Shown here in pieces: positions 12,597 to 24,961 of a stretch of DNA of 34,761 nt. A program made the translations under genes and the position numbers. The notes below the pieces were generated by a model. It saw only the letters and a list, made by a program, of their open reading frames with translations. It was not told where the DNA came from and did no database searches. The stretch is taken from positions 1 to 34,761 of the forward strand of contig CAJNAR010000073.1 in NCBI GenBank assembly GCA_905220665.1. Direction: 5' to 3'. Each line of letters starts with the position of its first letter. The stretch's first letter is position 1. Source of the DNA: Albugo candida. Its lineage: Eukaryota; Oomycota; Peronosporomycetes; Albuginales; Albuginaceae.

Positions 12597-13242
12597 GACT
12601 ATCACACAAAGAATGAATGTGCTCCTGACCAGTCTTGCAAGCTACGACTTCGCTCTTTCTCTTTTATATACCTGACAAAAACCAACCGTCGTTTTCTATA
12701 TGGACGGTAATGAAACAGCATATTCAAGACTTAATGTCCTAACATGTGATAACAAAGGAAAACAAAGTAGCCAAGTGCAACAAACTACTTTGCACGATAC
12801 ACTTGCGTAGAGCAGTTATATAGTTAATTGGATTGACTGATGTTTGAGTCTCTATACGAAATCTAGAAAAAGGTCAGACTCGTTCTATTTTATTTGCAGC
12901 TATGCATGGGATCACATAACAGATCAGCGCATCTTCAAGGTCACAAAGACGCAAACATGGTGACACATTTCTTTCCGAAAGGTGACGTGTTTATGGAAGC
13001 TTTCTCAGAGAACTTGAGACAGATTGCAGAATTTGGAAATATTCTAATGCAAGTGGTTTCGCTGGGGTCAATACATGACACCCCAAAACTCACGTTTCAT
13101 GGTCCCTAGTGAAAAAGGAAAAACACGATGACTGCAAACTTGGGATGGTTGAGTGGTCTACGATCAACGTTAGGACATGCTGTGTTCAGAACCATGATTC
13201 TCCCACATAACAATACTGCATATTGAAGCATTAAACATTTTA
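12597..13242 (+). repeat. Unit 15 (646, one B module)
   Basis: The B anchor is at 12937 and the cassette is G. It has CTTGCAAGC and CCAACCGTCG in the left block. Changes of its own are GCAAACATGGTGAC near 12951 and TTTCATGGTCC near 13096. Confidence 0.95.
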
Positions 13243-13888
13243 GACTATCACACAAAGAATGAATGTGCTCCTGACCAGTCTTGCGAGCTACGACTTCGCT
13301 CTTTCTCTTTTATATACCTGACAAAAACCAACAGTCGTTTTCTATATGGACGGTAATGAAACATCATATTCAAGACTTAATGTCCTAACATGTGATAACA
13401 AAGGAAAACAAAGTAGCCAAGTGCAACAAACTACTTTGCACAATACACTTGCGTAGAGCAGTTATATTGTTCATTGGCTTGACTGATGTTTGAGTCTCTA
13501 TACGAAATCTAGAAAAAGGTCAAACTCGTTCTATTTTATTTGCAGCTATGCATGGGATCACATAACAGATCAGCGCATCTTCAAGGTCACAAAGACGCGA
13601 ACATGGTTACACATTTCTTTTCAAAAGGTGACGTGTTTATGAAAGCCTTCTCAGAGAACTTGAGACAGATTGCAGAATTTCAGAATGTGCTTATGCAAGT
13701 GGTTTCGCTGGGGTCAATACATGACACCCCAAAACTCATGTTTCCTGGTCCCTAGTGAAAAAGGAAAAACACGATGACTGCAAACTTGGGATGGTTGAGT
13801 GGTCTACGATCAACGTTAGGACATGCTGTGTTCAGAACCATGATTCTCCCACATAACAATACTGCATATTGAAGCATTAAACATTTTA
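13243..13888 (+). repeat. Unit 16 (646, one B module)
   Basis: The B anchor is at 13583. The Q cassette has one change (GAATGTGCTT near 13683). The left block is the last clear TTGTTCATTGGC type; units further right carry AGTTAATTGGAT or a hybrid. Confidence 0.95.
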
Positions 13889-14533
13889 GACTATCACACA
13901 AAGAATGAATGTGCTCCTGACCAGTCTTGCGAGCTACGACTTCGCTCTTTCTCTTTTATATACCTGACAAAAACCAACAGTCGTTTTCTATATGGACGGT
14001 AATGAAACATCATATTCAAGACTTAATGTCCTAACATGTGATAACAAAGGAAAACAAAGTAGCCAAGTGCAACAAACTACTTTGCACAATACACTTGCGT
14101 AGAGCAGTTATATAGTTAATTGGATTGACTGATGTTTGAGTCTCTATACGAAATCTAGAAAAAGGTCAGACTCGTTCTATTTTATTTGCAGCTATGCATG
14201 GGATCACATAACAGATCAGCGCATCTTCAAGGTCACAAAGACGCGAACATGGTTACACATTTCTTTTCAAAAGGTGACGTGTTTATGAAAGCTTTCTCAG
14301 AGAACTTGAGACAGATTGCAGAATTTGGAAATATTCTAATGCAAGTGGTTTCGCTGGGGTCAATACATGACATCTCAAACTCACGTTTCCTGGTCCCTAG
14401 TGAAAAAGGAAAAACACGATGACTGCAAACTTGGGATGGTTGAGTGGTCTACGATCAACGTTAGGACATGCTGTGTTCAGAACCATGATTCTCCCACATA
14501 ACAATACTGCATATTGAAGCATTAAACATTTTA
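13889..14533 (+). repeat. Unit 17 (645, one B module)
   Basis: The B anchor is at 14229 and the cassette is G, here with GAAAGCTTTC, a combination usually seen with Q. The end of B has the shorter ACATCTCAAAC form. Confidence 0.95.
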
Positions 14534-15416
14534 GACTATCACACAAAGAATGAATGTGCTCCTGACCAGTCTTGCGAGCTACGACTTCGCTCTTTCTCTT
14601 TTATATACCTGACAAAAACCAACAGTCGTTTTCTATATGGACGGTAATGAAACATCATATTCAAGACTTAATGTCCTAACATGTGATAACAAAGGAAAAC
14701 AAAGTAGCCAAGTGCAACAAACTACTTTGCACAATACACTTGCGTAGAGCAGTTATATAGTTAATTGGATTGACTGATGTTTGAGTCTCTATACGAAATC
14801 TAGAGAAAGGTCAGACTCGTTCTATTTTATTTGCAGCTATGCATGGGATCACATAACAGATCAGTGCATCTTCAAGGTCACAAAGACGCGCACATGGTTA
14901 CACATTTCTTTCCGAAAGGTGACGTGTTTATGGAAGCTTTCTCAGAGAACTTGAGACAGATTGCAGAATTTGGAAATATTCTAATGCAAGTGGTTTCGCT
15001 GGGGTCAATACATGACACCCCAAAACTCATGTTTCCTGGTCCCTAGTGAAAAAGGAAAACACGATGACTGCAAACTTGGGATGGTCGAGTGGAATAGATT
15101 ATCGGATCTCCAAGGTCACAAAGACGCGAACATCGTTACACATTTCTTTCCGAAAGGTGACGTGTTTATGAAAGCCTTCTCAGAGAACTTGAGACAGATT
15201 GCAGAATTTGGAAATATTCTAATGCAAGTGGTTTCGCTGGGGTCAATACATGACATGTCAAACTCACGTTTCCTGGTCCCTAGTGAAAAAGGAAAAACAC
15301 GATGACTGCAAACTTGGGATGGTTGAGTGGTCTACGATCAACGTTAGGACATGCTGTGTTCAGAACCATGATTCTCCCACATAACAATACTGCATATTGA
15401 AGCATTAAACATTTTA
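14534..15416 (+). repeat. Unit 18 (883, two B modules)
   Basis: B anchors are at 14874 and 15112, and both cassettes are G. CAGTGCATC replaces CAGCGCATC near 14862. ACATGTCAAACTC near 15253 is a variant of ACATCTCAAACTC. Confidence 0.95.
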
Positions 15417-16139
15417 GACTATCACACAAAGAATGAATGTGCTCCTGACCCAGTCTTGCGAGCTACGACTTCGCTCTTTCTCTTTTATATACCTGACAAA
15501 AACCAACAGTCTTTTCTATATGGACGGTAATGAAACATCATATTCAAGACTTAATGTCCTAACATGTGATAACAAAGGAAAACAAAGTAGCCAAGTGCAA
15601 CAAACTACTTTGCACAATACACTTGCGTAGAGCAGTTATATAGTTAATTGGATTGACTGATGTTTGAGTCTCTATACGAAATCTAGAGAAAGGTCAGACT
15701 CGTTCTATTTTATTTGCAGCTATGCATGGGATCACATAACAGATCAGCGCATCTTCAAGGTCACAAAGACGCGCACATGGTTACACATTTCTTTCCGAAA
15801 GGTGACGTGTTTATGGAAGCTTTCTCAGAGAACTTGAGACAGATTGCAGAATTTGGAAATATTCTAATGCAAGTGGTTAGCTGGGGTTTATGAAAGCCTT
15901 CTCAGAGAACTTGAGACAGATTGCAGAATTTCAGAATGTTCTTATGCAAGTGGTTTCGCTGGGGTCAATACATGACACCCCAAAACTCACGTTTCCTGGT
16001 CCCTAGTGAAAAAAGAAAAAGACGATGACTGCAAACTTGGGATGGTTGAGTGGTCTACGATCAACGTTAGGACATGCTGTGTTCAGAACCATGATTCTCC
16101 CACATAACAATACTGCATATTGAAGCATTAAACATTTTA
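15417..16139 (+). repeat. Unit 19 (723, B with 77-base internal duplication)
   Basis: The B anchor is at 15757. The duplication spans 15809-15963 with its junction at 15886; the first cassette is G and the second Q. This is the leftmost 77-base duplication. GACCCAG is shared with unit 7, and CAACAGTCTTTTC (one G lost) with unit 24. Confidence 0.96.
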
Positions 16140-17024
16140 GACTATCACACAAAGAATGAATGTGCTCCTGACCAGTCTTGCGAGCTACGACTTCGCTCTT
16201 TCTCTTTTATATACCTGACAAAAACCAACAGTCGTTTACTATATGGACGGTAATGAAACATCATATTCAAGACTTAATGTCCTAACATGTTATAACAAAG
16301 GAAAACAAAGTAGCCAAGTGCAACAAACTACTTTGCACAATGCACTTGCGTAGAGCAGTTATATAGTTAATTGGATTGACTGATGTTTGAGTCTCTATAC
16401 GAAATCTAGAAAAAGGTCAGACTCGTTCTATTTTATTTGCAGCTATGCATGGGATCACATAACAGATCAGCGCATCTTCAAGGTCACAAAGACGCGAACA
16501 TGGTTACACATTTCTTTTCGAAAGGTGACGTGTTTATGGAAGCTTTCTCAGAGAACTTGAGACAGATTGCAGAATTTGGAAATATTCTAATGCAAGTGGT
16601 TTCGCTGGGGTCAATACATGATACCCCAAAACTCATGTTTCCTGGTCCCTAGTGAAAAAGGAAAAACACGATGACTGCAAACTTGGGATGGTCGAGTGGA
16701 ATAGATTATCGGATCTCCAAGGTCACAAAGACGCGAACATCGTTACACATTTCTTTCCGAAAGGTGACGTGTTTATGGAAGCTTTCTCAGAGAACTTGAG
16801 ACAGATTGCAGAATTTGGAAATATTCTAATGCAAGTGGTTTCGCTGGGGTCAATACATGATACCCCAAAACTCATGTTTCCTGGTCCCTAGTGAAAAAGG
16901 AAAAAGACGATGACTGCAAACTTGGGATGGTTGAGTGGTCTACGATCAACGTTAGGACATGCTGTGTTCAGAACCATGATTCTCCCACATAACAATACTG
17001 CATATTGAAGCATTAAACATTTTA
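16140..17024 (+). repeat. Unit 20 (885, two B modules)
   Basis: B anchors are at 16480 and 16719, and both cassettes are G. Both B modules have CATGATACCCC, so one was copied from the other. The end reads AAAAAGACGATG, as in units 19 and 22. Confidence 0.95.
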
Positions 17025-17746
17025 GACTATCACACAAAGAATGAATGTGCTCCTGACCAGTCTTGCGAGCTACGACTTCGCTCTTTCTCTTTTATATACC
17101 TGACAAAAACCAACAGTCGTTTACTATATGGACGGTAATGAAACATCATATTCAAGACTTAATGTCCTAACATGTGATAACAAAGGAAAACAAAGTAGCC
17201 AAGTGCAACAAACTACTTTGCACAATACACTTGCGTAGAGCAGTTATATAGTTAATTGGATTGACTGATGTTTGAGTCTCTATACGAAATCTAGAAAAAG
17301 GTCAGACTCGTTGTATTTTATTTGCAGCTATGCATGGGATCACATAACAGATCAGCGCATCTTCAAGGTCACAAAGACGCGCACATGGTTACACATTTCT
17401 TTCCGAAAGGTGACGTGTTTATGGAAGCTTTCTCAGAGAACTTGAGACAGATTGCAGAATTTGGAAATATTCTAATGCAAGTGGTTAGCTGGGGTTTATG
17501 AAAGCCTTCTCAGAGAACTTGAGACAGATTGCAGAATTTCAGAATGTTCTTATGCAAGTGGTTTCGCTGGGGTCAATACATGACACCCCAAAACTCACGT
17601 TTCCTGGTCCCTAGTGAAAAAGAAAAACACGATGACTGCAAACTTGGGATGGTTGAGTGGTCTACGATCAACGTTAGGACATGCTGTGTTCAGAACCATG
17701 ATTCTCCCACATAACAATACTGCATATTGAAGCATTAAACATTTTA
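17025..17746 (+). repeat. Unit 21 (722, B with 77-base duplication)
   Basis: The B anchor is at 17365. The duplication spans 17417-17571 with its junction at 17494, cassettes G then Q. The pyrimidine tract has CGTTGTATTTTA near 17309. Confidence 0.96.
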
Positions 17747-18631
17747 GACTATCACACAAAGAATGAATGTGCTCCTGACCAGTCTTGCGAGCTACGACTT
17801 CGCTCTTTCTCTTTTATATACCTGACAAAAACCAACAGTCGTTTTCTATATGGACGGTAATGAAACATCATATTCAAGACTTAATGTCCTAACATGTGAT
17901 AACAAAGGAAAACAAAGTAGCCAAGTGCAACAAACTACTTTGCACAATACACTTGCGTAGAGCAGTTATATAGTTAATTGGATTGACTGATGTTTGAGTC
18001 TCTATACGAAATCTAGAAAAAGGTCAGACTCGTTCTATTTTATTTGCAGCTATGCATGGGATCACATAACAGATCAGCGCATCTTCAAGGTCACAAAGAC
18101 GCGAACATGGTTACACATTTCTTTCCGAAAGGTGACGTGTTTATGGAAGCTTTCTCAGAGAACTTGAGACAGATTGCAGAATTTGGAAATATTCTAATGC
18201 AAGTGGTTTCGCTGGGGTCAATACATGATACCCCAAAACTCATGTTTCCTGGTCCCTAGTGAAAAAGGAAAAACACGATGACTGCAAACTTGGGATGGTC
18301 GAGTGGAATAGATTATCGGATCTCCAAGGTCACAAAGACGCGAACATCGTTACACATTTCTTTCCGAAAGGTGACGTGTTTATGGAAGCCTTCTCAGAGA
18401 ACTTGAGACAGATTGCAGAGTTTGGAAATATTCTAATGCAAGTGGTTTCGCTGGGGTCAATACATGACACCCCAAAACTCACGTTTCCTGGTCCCTAGTG
18501 AAAAAGGAAAAAGACGATGACTGCAAACTTGGGATGGTTGAGTGGTCTACGATCAACGTTAGGACATGCTGTGTTCAGAACCATGATTCTCCCACATAAC
18601 AATACTGCATATTGAAGCATTAAACATTTTA
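17747..18631 (+). repeat. Unit 22 (885, two B modules)
   Basis: B anchors are at 18087 and 18326, and both cassettes are G. CATGATACCCC in the first B and AAAAAGACGATG at the end match unit 20, about 1607 bases upstream. Confidence 0.95.
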
Positions 18632-19354
18632 GACTATCACACAAAGAATGAATGTGCTCCTGACCAGTCTTGCGAGCTACGACTTCGCTCTTTCTCTTTT
18701 ATATACCTGACAAAAACCAACAGTCGTTTTCTATATGGACGGTAATGAAACATCATATTCAAGACTTAATGTCCTAACATGTGATAACAAAGGAAAACAA
18801 AGTAGCCAAGTGCAACAAACTACTTTGCACAATACACTTGCGTAGAGCAGTTATATAGTTAATTGGATTGACTGATGTTTGAGTCTCTATACGAAATCTA
18901 GAGAAAGGTCAGACTCGTTCTATTTTATTTGCAGCTATGCATGGGATCACATAACAGATCAGCGCATCTTCAAGGTCACAAAGACGCGCACATGGTTACA
19001 CATTTCTTTCCGAAAGGTGACGTGTTTATGGAAGCTTTCTCAGAGAACTTGAGACAGATTGCAGAATTTGGAAATATTCTAATGCAAGTGGTTAGCTGGG
19101 GTTTATGAAAGCCTTATCAGAGAACTTGAGACAGATTGCAGAATTTCAGATTGTTCTTATGCAAGTGGTTTCGCTGGGGTCAATACATGACACCCCAAAA
19201 CTCACGTTTCCTGGTCCCTAGTGAAAAAGGAAAAACACGATGACTGCAAACTTGGGATGGTTGAGTGGTCTACGATCAACGTTAGGACATGCTGTGTTCA
19301 GAACCATGATTCTCCCACATAACAATACTGCATATTGAAGCATTAAACATTTTA
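18632..19354 (+). repeat. Unit 23 (723, B with 77-base duplication)
   Basis: The B anchor is at 18972. The duplication spans 19024-19178 with its junction at 19101, cassettes G then I. This is the only duplication with an I cassette, and it has GCCTTATCAG just after the junction. Confidence 0.96.
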
Positions 19355-20076
19355 GACTATCACACAAAGAATGAATGTGCTCCTGACCAGTCTTGCGAGC
19401 TACGACTTCGCTCTTTCTCTTTTATATACCTGACAAAAACCAACAGTCTTTTCTATATGGACGGTAATGAAACATCATATTCAAGACTTAATGTCCTAAC
19501 ATGTGATAACAAAGGAAAACAAAGTAGCCAAGTGCAACAAACTACTTTGCACAATACACTTGCGTAGAGCAGTTATATAGTTAATTGGATTGACTGATGT
19601 TTGAGTCTCTATACGAAATCTAGAAAAAGGTCAGACTCGTTCTATTTTATTTGCAGCTATGCATGGGATCACATAACAGATCAGCGCATCTTCAAGGTCA
19701 CAAAGACGCGAACATGGTTACACATTTCTTTCCGAAAGGTGACGTGTTTATGGAAGCTTTCTCAGAGAACTTGAGACAGATTGCAGAATTTGGAAATATT
19801 CTAATGCAAGTGGTTAGCTGGGGTTTATGAAAGCCTTCTCAGAGAACTTGAGACAGATTGCAGAATTTCAGAATGTTCTTATGCAAGTGGTTTCGCTGGG
19901 GTCAATACATGACACCCCAAAACTCACGTTTCCTGGTCCCTAGTGAAAAAGGAAAAACACGATGACTGCAAACTTGGGATGGTTGAGTGGTCTACGATCA
20001 ACGTTAGGACATGCTGTGTTCAGAACCATGATTCTCCCACATAACAATACTGCATATTGAAGCATTAAACATTTTA
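19355..20076 (+). repeat. Unit 24 (722, B with 77-base duplication)
   Basis: The B anchor is at 19694. The duplication spans 19746-19900 with its junction at 19823, cassettes G then Q. The left block has CAACAGTCTTTTC like unit 19. Confidence 0.96.
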
Positions 20077-20953
20077 GACTATCACACAAAGAATGAATGT
20101 GCTCCTGACCAGTCTTGCGAGCTACGACTTCGCTCTTTCTCTTTTATATACCTGACAAAAACCAACAGTCGTTTTCTATATGGACGGTATGAAACATCAT
20201 ATTCAAGACTTAATGTCCTAACATGTGATAAAAAAGGAAAACAAAGTAGCCAAGTGCAACAAACTACTTTGCACAATACACTTGCGTAGAGCAGTTATAT
20301 AGTTAATTGGATTGACTGATGTTTGAGTCTCTATACGAAATCTAGAAAAAGGTCAGACTCGTTCTATTTTATTTGCAGCTATGCATGGGATCACATAACA
20401 GATCAGCGCATCTTCAAGGTCACAAAGACGCGAACATGGTTACACATTTCTTTCCGAAAGGTGACGTGTTTATGGAAGCTTTCTCAGAGAACTTGAGACA
20501 GATTGCAGAATTTGGAAATATTCTAATGCAAGTGGTTAGCTGGGGTCAATACATGACATCTCAAACTCACGTTTTCTGGTCCCTAGTGAAAAAGGAAAAA
20601 CACGATGACTGCAAACTTGGGATGGTCGAGTGGAATAGATTATCGGATCTCAAGGTCACAAAGACGCGAACATGGTTACACATTTCTTTTCAAAAGGTGA
20701 CGTGTTTATGGAAGCTTTCTCAGAGAACTTGAGACAGATTGCAGAATTTGGAATATTCTAATGCAAGTGGTTTCGCTGGGGTCAATACATGACACCCCAA
20801 AACTCACGTTTCCTGGTCCCTAGTGAAAAAGGAAAAACACGATGACTGCAAACTTGGGATGGTTGAGTGGTCTACGATCAACGTTAGGACATGTGTTCAG
20901 AACCATGATTCTCCCACATAACAATACTGCATATTGAAGCATTAAACATTTTA
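20077..20953 (+). repeat. Unit 25 (877, two B modules)
   Basis: B anchors are at 20416 and 20652, 236 apart, with cassettes G and a one-base-short G (TTTGGAATATTC). The first B has GTTAGCTGG and ACATCTCAAAC, keeping a 119-codon frame open. Single losses occur at GGTATGAAAC near 20186 and GGACATGTGTTC near 20887. Confidence 0.95.
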
Positions 20954-21423
20954 GACTATCACACAAAGAATGAATGTGCTCCTGACCAGTCTTGCGAGCT
21001 ACGACTCCGCTCTTTCTCTTTTATATACCTGACAAAAACCAACAGTCGTTTTCTATATGGACGGTAATGAAACAGCATAACTTGGGATGGTTGAGTGGAA
21101 TAAATTATCGGATCTCCAAGGTCACAAACACGCGAACATGGTTACACATTTCTTTTCGAAAGGTGACGTCTTTATGGAAGCCTTCTCAGAGAACTTGAGA
21201 CAGATTGCAGAATTTCAGAATGTTCTTATGCAAGTGGTTTCGCTGGGGTCAATACATGACACCCCAAAACTCACGTTTCCTGGTCCCTAGTGAAAAAGGA
21301 AAAACACGATGACTGCAACTTGGGATGGTTGAGTGGTCTACGATCAACGTTAGGACATGCTGTGTTCAGAACCATGATTCTCCCACATAACAAATACTGC
21401 ATATTGAAGCATTAAACATTTTA
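20954..21423 (+). repeat. Unit 26 (470, internally deleted)
   Basis: The first 125 bases are normal, then ACAGCAT joins directly to AACTTGGGATGG at 21078-21080. Compared with a two-B unit this removes about 415 bases: the rest of the left block and most of the first B. The remaining B anchor is at 21118 with cassette Q. Its flank GGTTGAGTGGAATAAATT and the variants CACAAACACG and GACGTCTTTATG are unusual. Confidence 0.95.
21078..21080 (+). other. Deletion junction in unit 26
   Basis: ACAGCAT from the left block is joined to AACTTGGG from the end of a B module, with at most a single shared A. The near absence of homology sets this apart from the other rearrangements here, which fall between aligned B modules. 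Confidence 0.85.
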
Positions 21424-22146
21424 GACTATCACACAAAGAATGAATGTGCTCCTGACCAGTCTTGCGAGCTACGACTTCGCTCTTTCTCTTTTATATACCT
21501 GACAAAAACCAACAGTCGTTTTCTATATGGACGGTTATGAAACAGCATATTCAAGACTTTATGTCCTAACATGTGATAACAAAGGAGAACAAAGTAGCCA
21601 AGTGCAACAAACTACTTTGCACAATACACTTGCGTAGAGCAGTTATATAGGTAATTGGATTGACTGATGTTTGAGTCTCTATACGAAATCTAGAGAAAGG
21701 TCAGACTCGTTCTATTTTATTTGCAGCTATGCATGGGATCACATAACAGATCAGCGCATCTTCAAGGTCACAAAGACGCGAACATGGTTACACATTTCTT
21801 TCCGAAAGGTGACGTGTTTATGGAAGCTTTCTCAGAGAACTTGAGACAGATTGCAGAATTTGGAAATATTCTAATGCAAGTGGTTAGCTGGGGTTTATGA
21901 AAGCCTTCTCAGAGAACTTGAGACAGATTGCAGAATTTCAGAATGTTCTTATGCAAGTGGTTTCGCTGGGGTCAATACATGACACCCCAAAACTCACGTT
22001 TCCTGGTCCCTAGTGAAAAAGGAAAAACACGATGACTGCAAACTTGGGATGGTTGAGTGGTCTACGATCAACGTTAGGACATGCTGTGTTCAGAACCATG
22101 ATTCTCCCACATAACAATACTGCATATTGAAGCATTAAACATTTTA
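21424..22146 (+). repeat. Unit 27 (723, B with 77-base duplication)
   Basis: The B anchor is at 21764. The duplication spans 21816-21970 with its junction at 21893, cassettes G then Q. It has GGTTATGAAAC near 21533 and GACTTTATGTCC near 21554. Confidence 0.96.
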
Positions 22147-22793
22147 GACTATCACACAAAGAATGAATGTGCTCCTGACCAGTCTTGCGAGCTACGACTT
22201 CGCTCTTTCTCTTTTATATACCTGACAAAAACCAACAGTCGTTTTCTACATGGACGGTAATGAAACAGCATATTCAAGACTTAATGTCCTAACATGTGAT
22301 AACAAAGGAAAACAAAGTAGCCAAGTGCAACAAACTACTTTGCACAATACACTTGCGTAGAGCAGTTATATAGTTAATTGGATTGACTGATGTTTGAGTC
22401 TCTATACGAAATCTAGAAAAAGGTCAGACTCGTTCTATTTTATTTGCAGCTATGCATGGGATCACATGACAGATCAGCGCATCTTCAAGGTCACAAAGAC
22501 GCGAACATGGTTACACATTTCTTTTCGAAAGGTGACGTGTTTATGGAAAGCCTTCTCAGAGAACTTGAGACAGATTGCAGAATTTCAGAATGTTCTTATG
22601 CAAGTCGTTTCGCTGGGGCCAATACATGACACCCCAAAACTCACGTTTCCTGGTCCCTAGTGAAAAAGGAAAAACACGATGACTGCAAACTTGGGATGGT
22701 TGAGTGGTCTACGATCAACGTTAGGACATGCTGTGTTCAGAACCATGATTCTCCCACATAACAATACTGCATATTGAAGCATTAAACATTTTA
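22147..22793 (+). repeat. Unit 28 (647, one B module)
   Basis: The B anchor is at 22487 and the cassette is Q. An extra A (ATGGAAAGCC near 22541) looks like a blend of ATGGAAGC and ATGAAAGC. It also has CACATGACAG near 22463 and GGGGCCAATAC near 22615. It is a plain unit among duplicated ones. Confidence 0.95.
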
Positions 22794-23515
22794 GACTATC
22801 ACACAAAGAATGAATGTGCTCCTGACCAGTCTTGCGAGCTACGACTTCGCTCTTTCTCTTTTATATACCTGACAAAAACCAACAGTCGTTTTCTATATGG
22901 ACGGTAATGAAACATCATATTCAAGACTTAATGTCCTAACATGTGATAACAAAGGAAACAAAGTAGCCAAGTGCAACAAACTACTTTGCACAATACACTT
23001 GCGTAGAGCAGTTATATAGTTAATTGGATTGACTGATGTTTGAGTCTCTATACGAAATCTAGAAAAAGGTCAGACTCGTTCTATTTTATTTGCAGCTATG
23101 CATGGGATCACATAACAGATCAGCGCATCTTCAAGGTCACAAAGACGCGAACATGGTTACACATTTCTTTTCGAAAGGTGACGTGTTTATGGAAGCTTTC
23201 TCAGAGAACTTGAGACAGATTGCAGAATTTGGAAATATTCTAATGCAAGTGGTTAGCTGGGGTTTATGAAAGCCTTCTCAGAGAACTTGAGACAGATTGC
23301 AGAATTTCAGAATGTTCTTATGCAAGTGGTTTCGCTGGGGTCAATACATGACACCCCAAAACTCACGTTTCCTGGTCCCTAGTGAAAAAGGAAAAACACG
23401 ATGACTGCAAACTTGGGATGGTTGAGTGGTCTACGATCAACGTTAGGACATGCTGTGTTCAGAACCATGATTCTCCCACATAACAATACTGCATATTGAA
23501 GCATTAAACATTTTA
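22794..23515 (+). repeat. Unit 29 (722, B with 77-base duplication)
   Basis: The B anchor is at 23133. The duplication spans 23185-23339 with its junction at 23262, cassettes G then Q. One A is lost in the purine run near 22955. Confidence 0.96.
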
Positions 23516-24238
23516 GACTATCACACAAAGAATGAATGTGCTCCTGACCAGTCTTGCGAGCTACGACTTCGCTCTTTCTCTTTTATATACCTGACAAAAA
23601 CCAACAGTCGTTTTCTATATGGACGGTTATGAAACAGCATATTCAAGACTTAATGTCCTAACATGTGATAACAAAGGAAAACAAAGTAGCCAAGTGCAAC
23701 AAACTACTTTGCACAATACACTTGCGTAGAGCAGTTATATAGTTAATTGGATTGACTGATGTTTGAGTCTCTATACGAAATCTAGAAAAAGGTCAGACTC
23801 GTTCTATTTTATTTGCAGCTATGCATGGGATCACATAACAGATCAGCGCATCTTCAAGGTCACAAAGACGCGAACATGGTTACACATTTCTGTCCGAAAG
23901 GTGACGTGTTTATGGAAGCTTTCTCAGAGAACTTGAGACAGATTGCAGAATTTGGAAATATTCTAATGCAAGTGGTTAGCTGGGGTTTATGAAAACCTTC
24001 TCAGAGAACTTGAGACAGATTGCAGAATTTCAGAATGTTCTTATGCAAGTGGTTTCGCTGGGGTCAATACATGACACCCCAAAACTCACGTTTCCTGGTC
24101 CCTAGTGAAAAAGGAAAAACACGATGACTGCAAACTTGGGATGGTTGAGTGGTCTACGATCAACGTTAGGACATGCTGTGTTCAGAACCATGATTCTCCC
24201 ACATAACAATACTGCATATAGAAGCATTAAACATTTTA
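23516..24238 (+). repeat. Unit 30 (723, B with 77-base duplication)
   Basis: The B anchor is at 23856. The duplication spans 23908-24062 with its junction at 23985. The second copy starts TTTATGAAAACC. TTTCTGTCCGAAAG near 23888 and GCATATAGAAGC near 24214 recur exactly in unit 33. Confidence 0.96.
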
Positions 24239-24961
24239 GACTATCACACAAAGAATGAATGTGCTCCTGACCAGTCTTGCGAGCTACGACTTCGCTCTTT
24301 CTCTTTTATATACCTGACAAAAACCAACAGTCGTTTTCTATATGGACGGTAATGAAACATCATATTCAAGACTTAATGTCCTAACATGTGATAACAAAGG
24401 AAAACAAAGTAGCCAAGTGCAACAAACTACTTTGCACAATACACTTGCGTAGAGCAGTTATATAGTTAATTGGATTGACTGATGTTTGAGTCTCTATACG
24501 AAATCTAGAAAAAGGTCAGACTCGTTCTATTTTATTTGCAGCTATGCATGGGATCACATAACAGATCAGCGCATCTTCAAGGTCACAAAGACGCGAACAT
24601 GGTTACACATTTCTTTCCGAAAGGTGACGTGTTTATGGAAGCTTTCTCAGAGAACTTGAGACAGATTGCAGAATTTGGAAATATTCTAATGCAAGTGGTT
24701 AGCTGGGGTTTATGAAAACCTTCTCAGAGAACTTGAGACAGATTGCAGAATTTCAGAATGTTCTTATGCAAGTGGTTTCGCTGGGGTCAATACATGACAC
24801 CCCAAAACTCACGTTTCCTGGTCCCTAGTGAAAAAGGAAAAACACGATGACTGCAAACTTGGGATGGTTGAGTGGTCTACGATCAACGTTAGGACATGCT
24901 GTGTTCAGAACCATGATTCTCCCACATTACAATACTGCATATTGAAGCATTAAACATTTTA
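24239..24961 (+). repeat. Unit 31 (723, B with 77-base duplication)
   Basis: The B anchor is at 24579. The duplication spans 24631-24785 with its junction at 24708. It has TTTATGAAAACC as in unit 30. The tail has CCCACATTACAAT near 24921, shared only with unit 34. Confidence 0.96.

Larger units (their letters stand above)
15417..20076 (+). repeat. Dimeric higher-order repeat, period about 1607
   Basis: A duplicated-B unit alternates with a two-B unit: 723, 885, 722, 885, 723, and then 722 where the alternation breaks. Units 20 and 22 share CATGATACCCC and AAAAAGACGATG. Starts of units 19, 21 and 23 are 1608 and 1607 apart. Confidence 0.85.
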
